Shown here one piece after another: positions 56,194 through 64,000 of a DNA stretch of 64,000 bases. The stretch spans positions 1-64,000 of the forward strand of contig JAGYYJ010002036.1 of assembly GCA_019671005.1 (NCBI GenBank). The letters run 5' to 3'. The notes beneath the pieces were generated by a model. It made no database searches. It was not told the origin of the DNA and saw nothing but the letters and a program-made list of their open reading frames with translations. The translations under genes and the position numbers were made by a program. The stretch is from Hibiscus mutabilis. Lineage: Eukaryota > Streptophyta > Magnoliopsida > Malvales > Malvaceae. Position 1 is the stretch's first letter, and each line of letters starts with the position of its first letter.

Positions 56194-56861
56194 ATGTGGC
56201 GTAACGAATTGAGCAAGCAGCCAACAGATTCGGTTAGTTGGATTCGTCCCTATTCATGTTTCTTGTGTTATTTATTTACCTATTGTCCTTTGCATTTGCC
56301 CCTGTTTTACTACAACAGTAAACCGTGGATTATGATGGCTGAAGGCCCAAAACACGTCTCTCACGCATTTTATCAAGCACTTATTGGGCCTCGTAAACTC
56401 TGCCTTTCATTTCACTATAGCCACCATAACAGAGCCCATGCTGGGAACTCCACCATTAATGGTGGGAAACTACCTATTGCATCCCTCTATCATGAGAATT
56501 GGTTCAGATTAATCCTCTTATTACTAAAAGGATTATACTTCTTGTATTGATAAATATTTTAGGTTAAAATGGATTCATTTAGATTATTAATATTTTAGAG
56601 GGGTCGAAAATGTAGTTCTTTTTAATATTTATGTAAACAAAGGTTAAGTAAATCTGAAATAATTATTAATTTTTAAAGGGGACTAATTCATTATCAAGTA
56701 TTTAGGAATCAAGATAAGTTTAATGTTGCCAACTGAGTGTTGGTTCAATTAAAACTGTGTTATTGTACTTCAAATGTATAGTCTTTAATTGTTGAACTTG
56801 TAGCGAAGGTCTCGCTAAATAAAAACGATAATATTTTTTTTGAAATGTTTTTTTTCAAAAG
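56194..56861. other. no supportable gene
   Basis: A 118-codon plus-strand frame (56194-56550) has no recognisable domain and ordinary composition. It may be chance or a fragment. Confidence 0.4.
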
Positions 56862-59238
56862 TGTTTGTGATATTTAAAAATATTTATTCCGTGGGGTTTA
56901 CAAAAAAACCTTATAAAAATGGAGTCGCCGCCACCGCCACTTAGTAAGGCGGACACCACAAAACCAGAGATTCAAAAGAAGCGGGGTTCGGAGTCGATTT
57001 ACGGATGGGAAGGATTAGCACCCCACACCGCCAAAAAATTGGTACTTTAATAATTACCGCTTTATGAATATTGGATTTTCCGGATTAAAGTGAGCGATTA
57101 TTTTAAATTTGGTCATAATTGTGAATATATTTTAAGGGTCCCGTTATCCGAGAATAAACGCCCAACCACTATCACTACGCTTGCAATCGCCCCGTTTACG
57201 CTCGGATAAAAGGACACCGCATTAACAATTTATATATCATATGCAATCTTAGTGGCAAAAATATAAAACATGGTGAAATATTTAAGTGTAGTAAATATTG
57301 TCATAACAGAATATTAATCTAACATAGATGATATTCTAGATTAAAACATGCATATACATATTATTCTAAATAATAGATAAAAACAACTATCATATGTCAA
57401 AATAATAAGGCAGGAATAAATATATATATACGAACAAATATTTCAAAAAGACATGTATACTGATAATAAAACATATTTCAACATATACGGGTCAACATAT
57501 CGTAACAAAGGGTAAATATACTAACATGTAGCCCTAAAAAAATAAGAAAGCTCACACACATATAAAATACAGAATACGCTATGTACGAATCAATTAAAAC
57601 ATAATATGCTTGATATGAATAACCAGATAAAAAACGAATATCATATTTGACACATATATATACATATAAACATAAAATGAGTCATATATACGGAGACATA
57701 AAATGAAATAATATCCACATATACGATTATAATTGAACAATAATATTTACAAAGAAAATAGACTGAAATGAAAGGAAAATGAAAATCAGTGGCGAAATTA
57801 AAGAGCAATAACATGTAATTTAGGGACGAAATCGAAAAACAAATAAAACCTACAAAGACCAGAGTTGTAATTATACCCAAGGCGGACTCAAAATGAAAAT
57901 TTCAAAAACGCGGGGTGATTAAGGCGTAATTTTACCATTGGTGATTGGGTGTAATTTAGTGACTAAATTGTGACTTTTTGGAAACTCGGGGACTGGATCT
58001 GTGATTATACCATGCGGCAAGACAAAAATGAAAATATTGAAAACGCGGTGGGATTAAGTGTGTAATTTACCCATTTAGTAAAATAATAACACCTATATAC
58101 TTGGCTATTTTCAGCCGAAACCAAATTTTCCCCATTTTTCATTTCATTCTTGATTTCCAAATATCCCACGCTCATCTTTTTCTCTCAAGTGTTCTTGAGA
58201 AACCCGAATCCGGTGCCGGCCGCCGTATTCTCTCCGGCCGGCCGCCGCTAACCGTGGCGCGGTGGACTCAAAATACACCAAAACCTTTCCTCTTGTCGTC
58301 CTCAACATGAATCCATGGTTGGATTGAGAGGGTCCCCTTTATTTACCCTAGATCTAAGAAATACGAACCCAAAAAATATATTTTCTTTAGGTCAAAACGA
58401 GACCACAAAGGGTCTTCCCCTCCCTTTGTTCACGGATCGGCTTGTAGAAGCCGAAAGGCTTGTCACGGAGGAAGGAAGACCACGGACAAAGCGGTAAGAC
58501 TTCTTTACTTGTTTTCTTTTTATTTTCTTTTTGTACTTCGTATATGCATGCAAAGGGAAGCAGTAAAAAAAAGGCAAAAAATTACCACTGGATCGCTTTC
58601 CGATTTCTTATTTGGTTACAAGTTTGGTTTTACAAAACTTTCTGTTTTTTTGTGTTACTACTCTCTCTCTTTTTTTTTTTGCCGTTCTCTCTCTAAAACC
58701 CCGTTACAATGACCCCATTTCATATATATACCACGCGCGCGGCGTAACACTCGAAACAGTCCATACGTGTAGAGTACGCGCTTTGGCGAGATATTTTTAA
58801 CCTTCATTGCATCGTGGCCGTTGGATCAGATCTTGATCCAACGGCCCATAGTTACCCCGACATTGTAATTAGATAGGATTTGAAGTGGGCCAAACGGGCT
58901 TTGTAATTGGATTTTTGTAATTGGACTCGGACTTTTTACTTGGGCTTAATATATATATATTTAATTTTACATTTAGTCAGCCCACTAATAATAATAATAA
59001 TTATAACAGCTGTACATATATATTTCATATTATACGGTCATTAATTAATAATATTCTAGTATCCATATGTATAATTAATATGACATCTACATACGCTTAT
59101 ACCCTAGATACATACGTGGCATACATACGACCCTAATACGTACACGTAGCTTATACATGCACACACCTTATATTAGTAACATTCATATAATAAATATACA
59201 TGCAATAGTAATACATTTAAGTAAAAATGAGTGATTCT
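56862..59238 (-). repeat. 3' LTR of the Tat/Ogre-like element (borders approximate)
   Basis: Right border placed where the minus strand reads a purine tract (GCAAAGAGGGCAAA, near 59238-59252). Left border near TGTTTGTGATATTT at 56862. Contains a GC-rich island (58200-58265; GCCGGCCGCC words) and many short frames on both strands with no domain. Without the partner LTR the length of about 2.4 kb is an estimate. Confidence 0.5.
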
Positions 59239-59323
59239 GATTTGCCCTCTTTGCTTGTTCTCATGAAATGGGAAACAATGCAAAGATTCATAAGCACTCA
59301 TTTTATCAGACTTCCCTGTTTGT

Positions 59324-59920
59324 AGCTTTGGAAAAACGAATTCTTTTGGACATTTCCGCTCTTCCTTGGCCGAATCTTCAGGCTCGTAAGTTCTTCCTAT
59401 ATAGAACTTCGTCACCTTCCGATCTTGGAGCTACAGGCTCTTTCGACATTGAACCCTTCGCTCGATTTTTATCGGACTTCCTGTTGTAGCTTTGGAAAAA
59501 TGAATTCTTTTGGACATTTCCGCTCTTCCTTGGCGAATCTTCAGGCTCGTAAGCTCTTCCTATATAGAACTTCGTCACCTTCCGATCCACGGAGCTACAG
59601 GGCTCTTTCGACATTGAACCCTTCGCTCGATTTTTAGCTTTGGAAAAACGAATTCTTTTGGACATTTTCGCTCTTCCTTGGCGAATCTTCAGGCTCGTAA
59701 GCTCTTCCTATATAGAACCGTCACCTTCCGATCCGGAGCTACTGGGCTCTTTCGACATTGAACCCTTCGCTCGATTTTTAGCTTTGGAAAAACGAATTCT
59801 TTTGGACATTTCCGCTCTTCCTTGGCGAATCTTCAGGCTCGTAAGCTCTTCCTATATAGAACTTCGTCACCTTCCGATCTTGGAGCTACAGGCTCTTTCG
59901 ACATTGAACCCTTCGCTCTA
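59324..59920. repeat. tandem repeat, four copies of about 145-165 bp
   Basis: Units begin with AGCTTTGGAAAAA at 59324, 59488, 59636 and 59780. Each holds GGACATTTCCGCTCTTCC (or a near variant), CTTCAGGCTCGTAAG, TTCCTATATAGAAC and CATTGAACCCTTCGCTC. The last unit is followed by a different repeat family at 59918. Confidence 0.92.
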
Positions 59921-60345
59921 AGACAATGAAGCTCTGAGTCTTTCCTATATAAGACTCTTTGCTTTTGACACAACAGTTTCCTATATAACCCTGTGTCATA
60001 GGTGAATTGCTTTATTTGGAGTTCTTCCTATATAGAACTCATGAGTCTTCACCTTGGAGCCATCAGTTCCTCTATATAGAACTTTTTGGCGTCACGGAAT
60101 CTCGAGCCACGAGGTTCTTTTCGACACGTAACCCTTCGCCCTAAGACGATGGAGCTCGAGTCTTTCCTATATAAGACTCTTTGCCTTTGACATAGCGGGA
60201 TCTCCTATATAATCTTGCGTGTCATGGGTGAATTTTCTTTGTGGGAGTTCTTCCTATATAGAAGCTGAGTCTTCACCCTAGAGTCATTAGTCCTTCCTAT
60301 ATAGAACTTTCAGCACGAAGCCTCGGAGAGGAGAGTTCTTCCTAT
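59918..60345. repeat. second tandem repeat, two ~223-bp copies
   Basis: Copies begin CTAAGACAATGAAGCTC (59918) and CTAAGACGATGGAGCTC (60141). Each contains three or four CCTATATA boxes at similar places and the text TCCTATATAAGACTCTTTG. Adjacent to, and sharing the CCTATATAG box with, the 59324 array. Confidence 0.85.
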
Positions 60346-61289
60346 ATAGAACCTTTCTCCAGAGCTTGAAAGCATGCGCCTTTATGTAAAAACATTGTCT
60401 CCTCATTTGGGACTCACATCATGATGACCCTTGATGTCTCTTTGGATCTGCAAATACGAGATGAAAACAAAATGCTATGACAAATGAATGAATTGACATG
60501 CTCCTAATCCTAGTGATGTTTGACTATTCATGATGCATGAGCTTTAATATCATGGTGGGTTTGTTTTGGTCCTTTTTGCCGTTTGCTTTCTCCTTTGTTA
60601 CGGGCATCGATACCCTTCTTCTTTGCCAAGTTCAACTGTCTCGATCTTTCTCTTTTCAATTCGACTTGGAATTTTAAAGCGCCCTTTCGGTTTTCACTTT
60701 TTAGAGATTTTTTTTTAAAGGTGCCTTCTGATTTTCCCAGGAGATTTCTTTTGTTATCTCGTATGCTTTTCTTGAATAGATAGGACATGTGCCATCGGTT
60801 ATCCTATCAGGTTGTTTGAAGCTTCCGCCTTCCCGATCGATGACCATTTAGGGAACTTAAAGGACGGAGTTAACCGTTTTCTTTGATTACCTACAATTTT
60901 CAAGGTTAAATCATAGTAATGCTTGAAATCTCTTGTTTCATTATAAGCCTATGTTATCCTATCATTTGAAATTGACAAGGAGGCTAGGAATGGATGCTCA
61001 AAACATGGTTTTATTAGGATTAAGGGCTTTGAGATATCTTAGAAAGAAAGGTATGACACGTATAAGTTAAATACAAGATCTCTCATTATCTTCGATATGA
61101 ATGACACATGATCACATCAATTGGTGTAGAATTTTTGCTGAAGCTTCCTCTTCATGATGCTCGTGGGGATACTCTTCTCTTCGGATATTTAACTTACCCG
61201 AGCCGCCCTTTGCGAGTTTTCAACTCGAGTCCTTCCTTTGCTTCAGGGGCCCGGTTTTGAGTTTTCATCCCGAGCTCTCCATTTTTTTA
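60346..61289 (-). other. 3' interior of the Tat-like element between repeats and pol
   Basis: No recognised domain. A Lys/Arg-rich 86-codon minus-strand frame (60528-60788) has basic clusters (KRERSRQLNLAKKKG) but matches nothing I know. Confidence 0.4.
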
Positions 61290-64000
61290 TTTTTTTAGAG
61301 ATAGTATTTCTTGACGGCATCAGAATTTACGGGATTTTTCAGCTCGTCCCCGTCCATTCTGTTAGGATTAGGGCTCCTCCCGAGAAGGCCTTCTTTCTGA
61401 CGTATGGTCCTTCCCAATTGGGCATCCATTTTCCTCGAGAATCTTTACGGATTGGGAGGATTCTCTTGAGTACCAGATCCCCTCTTTGAATTCTCTTGGC
61501 GCACCTTTTTGTTGTAAGCTTGAACCATCCGCTTTTGGTACATCGACCATGACAAATGGCTTGTAGTCTTTTTCGTCAATGAGATTTAGCTGGTCGATTC
61601 GGCTGCACCCATTCAGCTTCTTCGATTTTTGCCGTTTAAGACTCGGAGGGACGGAATCTCTACCTCAATTAGAATCTTTTGCGGTACCATACACCAAGGA
61701 GTAGGGTGTTTTTCCGTTGATGTGCGAATGGGCGTCCTATAGGCGAAAAGGGCGAAAGGTAACTTCTCATGCCAATCCTTGTAGGTATCCGTAGTTTTCG
61801 CTATGATCTTCTTTATATTTTTGTTTGCCGCTTCCCTTTGCTCCATTCATTTTAGGACGATAGATTGTGGAATTATGGTGTGTTATTTTGAATTGAGTGC
61901 ACACGTCTTTTATCATTTTGTTGTTCGGATTGGAAGCATTATCGGTGATGATCCTCTCGGCAATCCGTATCGACAAATAATTTCCTTCCTTAAGAACTTA
62001 CAAAGCGTAGTCCTGGTGATATTGGCGTAAGACGCTGCCTCTACCCATTTGGTGAAGTAGTCTATGGCGACCAAAATGAAACGGTGCCCATTGGAGGCCT
62101 TCGGATGGATCGCCCGATAACGCGTTCATGCCCCATGCTGCGAAAGGCCACGGAGAATTCATGGTGTGTAGAGGCGATGGGGGTGCATGAATTTTGTCGG
62201 CATAAATTTGGCATTTGTGGCATTTCTGGCGTAATCGATGCAATCTCCCTTCATGGTCAACCGAAATAACCGTATCTCATAATTTTTTGGGCTATAGACA
62301 ACCCGTTGGCGTCGTTCCCCAGATCCCGTCATGTACTGCCCGGCTAAGATTTCCTTCGCCTCCCGGGCATCCACACATCTCAGCAATGTTTGATCATGAC
62401 TTTTCCTATACAGGATCTCCCATCTAGGACATGTTTCGTTGCCATTTTTCTCAGCGTTTTTTGTCATTGTCGTTTGCCCCTTACGGATACTTTCGGAGCT
62501 TGACATATTGCGAGGATATCATAGTACCATGGATTTCCGTCAATCTCTTCCTGTATACTACAACAATGAGCAGGCTTTTCAAACGCGTCGCATCTCAACG
62601 GGTCTCATTTCGCCCGGTGTTTATTTTAAACATGGATGCCAAGGTTGCCAATGCATCGCCATCCGAGTTTCTTCTCGGGGCGGGTAATTGAAAGTGACCT
62701 TTTCGAACTCTTTGACGAGCTCTTGGATTAATTTGTGATATTTGACCAACTTTGGGTCTCGGTTTCCCACTCCCGTGCAATTGGTAAATGACTAGGGACG
62801 AATCTCCGAACACTCAAAGTTCCTTAACCTTTCTTTCGATGGTGAGTTCGGTCCCATGATGCAAGCCGTATTCAGCTATATTGTTTGTGCGGAGAGAATT
62901 CCAATCTGCTGGTGAAAGGATAATATACGTCCTCGGGTGAGATTAGCACTGCGCCCTATCCCATGTCCGGGCGTTGGAGGCTCCGTCAGTAAAGTTTCCA
63001 TGACACATCATCTGAAATCTCTTCTTGGTTGTAATGCACATCAAGTCTTCGTCTGGGAAACTAAAGTTCAATGCCTCATAGTCATCCAGCCACGACTTGC
63101 GGAAATCTGCTCGGCACTCCCTTTTTACGGCTTTTTGATTGACATATACGATGTCGAATTCGGATAAGAGCATCCGCCATCGAGCCATCCTTCCCGTTAG
63201 TCTTTGGCGCTTCCATTAGGAACTTTAATGGGTCTAGCTTGGATATCAACCAGGTAGTATGGTACAACAGTCTTGCCGAGTCGCTTAGTAGCCCAAAATA
63301 GAGCGCAACACGGTTCTGCCCTTGGGCGGGTATCGTGTTTCGCAATCGTTGAATTTCTGCTTAGGTAATAGATGGGCTGCTCCTTCTTTCTTGACTCATC
63401 GTGTTGCCCTAGTACGCATCCCATTGAATTCTCAAGACTGTTAGGTAGAGAATTAGTGGTCGACAGAGATACCGTGCGACTAAAATTGGAGCATTTGTCG
63501 GTACTTTTTGATCTTTTCTAGGGCCTTTTGACATTCTTCATCCCACACGCCAGAATTATTCTTTCTAAAAGTCCAAGACCGGGTCGCATTGATTGGTTAA
63601 TTGGGAAATGAAACGAGAGATATAATTCAGCCTCCTAGGAAACCGCGAACTTCCTTTTGCGTGCGGGGTGGTGAAAGGTCTGGATGGCTTTCACTTTATC
63701 GGGATCAATCTCAATCCCTCTTACGCTTACTACGAACCCTAGGAGTTTTCCGGAAATGCTTGGCGAAGGTACACTTGGCGAGGATTGAGCCTTAGTTGGT
63801 ACTTAGTAGTCTTTGGAATAGTTTCTTTAAGTTCTCAGTAGGTGCTCTTCCTCATTCGAGATTTGGCAATCATATCATCGGCGTGTACTTCTATTTCTTT
63901 GTGCATCATGTCATGGAAAAGAGTCACCATTGCTCTTTGATACGTTGCCCTCGCATTCTTTAGCCCAAATGGCATTACTTGGTAACAAAAAGTGCCCACA
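61290..64000 (-). pseudogene. Tat/Ogre-like pol: RT, RNase H, integrase, broken
   Basis: Right to left on the minus strand: RT with YQRAMVTLFHDMMHKEIE and ADDMIAKS near 63860-63960; connection EPCCALFWATKRLGKTVVPY and MLLSEFDIVYVNQKAVK; RNase H beginning NFTDGASNA near 63000; integrase zinc region CHKCQIYADKIHAPPSPLH and WPFAAWGMNALSG near 62100-62230; core YRPKMNGA and AANKNIKKIIAKTTDTYKDW with EKLPFALFAYRT near 61700-61870; and C-terminal RGKWMPNWEGPYV and FSGGALILT near 61360-61450. YKDWHEKLPFALFAYRT is typical of Tat/Ogre integrases. Many stops and frame changes. Confidence 0.82.

Larger units (their letters stand above)
56862..64000 (-). mobile_element. Tat/Ogre-like Ty3/gypsy element, 3' LTR to RT, continues past the right edge
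   Basis: The minus strand carries, from right to left, RT, RNase H, integrase, a tandem-repeat-rich 3' region, a purine tract and an LTR of about 2.4 kb. GGTGGCGGCGACTCC (minus strand, near 56940), a phrase common around the LTR end/primer site of Tat-Ogre elements, supports the orientation. Coding parts are broken. The 5' half (5' LTR, gag, protease) is outside the window, so no TSD can be checked. Confidence 0.75.

Noticed and set aside
56194..56550. 118-codon plus-strand ORF
   Set aside because: No recognisable motif or gene context. Kept only as a note in the intergenic entry.
58200..58265. GC-rich island considered as a gene promoter
   Set aside because: It lies inside the proposed LTR of the Tat-like element, with no downstream gene; more likely part of LTR or leader sequence.
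59394..60345. Regularly spaced CCTATATAG boxes considered as a CRISPR array
   Set aside because: Repeats are degenerate and nested in longer tandem units, spacers are repeated, no cas genes are present, and the genome is eukaryotic.
1..64000. tRNA, rRNA, microRNA hairpins or an organelle insertion
   Set aside because: No tRNA cloverleaf, rRNA text or organelle-like gene order was seen on either strand by reading; a tRNAscan and small-RNA search would be decisive.

Overview
The window is nuclear DNA of a flowering plant. It is AT-rich, genes carry spliceosomal introns with GT/AG borders, and more than half of the sequence is retrotransposon. The protein-coding genes look like dicot, and most probably Malvales (cotton-like), orthologues; that assignment is from memory of the families and was not checked by a search.

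Layout. 0-0.5 kb: first exon of a CYP714-type cytochrome P450 on the minus strand, running off the left edge. 0.5-12.7 kb: gene-poor, AT-rich DNA with one small intronless coiled-coil gene (5.8-6.2 kb), two degraded LINE fragments, a retrotransposon-derived stretch and a striking cluster of palindromic decamers spaced 20 bp apart (2.46-2.70 kb). 12.7-31.9 kb: one L1-type LINE, bounded by a 14-bp target duplication, that has been entered by a solo LTR (TSD GAGAC) and by a pol-less Athila-like gypsy element; the Athila-like element was itself entered by a short-LTR gypsy element in the opposite orientation. 32-33.5 kb: a hAT-type MITE with an 8-bp TSD and a TCGA-rich repeat.

33.7-43.9 kb is the gene-rich part: a five-exon DUF7036-type Ser/Pro-rich membrane protein (+), a zinc-ribbon/RING-H2 ubiquitin ligase (-), and an eight-exon chloroplast RETICULATA-RELATED protein (+) divergent from the RING gene. 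44.6-49.3 kb: a young but broken Ty1/copia element (-). 49.8-50.3 kb: a dead phytocyanin gene (-). 50.8-53.7 kb: an SGS3-like gene (-), with zf-XS, XS and coiled-coil regions, in which part of the C-terminal coiled coil is read in a different frame from the family. 54-56.8 kb: AT-rich, no gene seen. 56.9-64 kb: the 3' LTR, a tandem-repeat-rich 3' region and the degraded pol of a Tat/Ogre-like gypsy element (-), continuing past the right edge.

The genes do not form a pathway. SGS3 family proteins work in RNA silencing, which restrains elements like those filling the rest of the window, but no functional link is shown by position. The most unusual structures are (i) the Athila-like element, saturated with the word TGCCA/TGGCA, with an ordered array of inverted TGCCAA/TTGGCA half-sites in both LTRs, a duplicated env-region domain and an intact ORF of unknown function; (ii) the 20-bp-phased palindromes; and (iii) the CCTATATAG-bearing tandem arrays of the Tat-like element.
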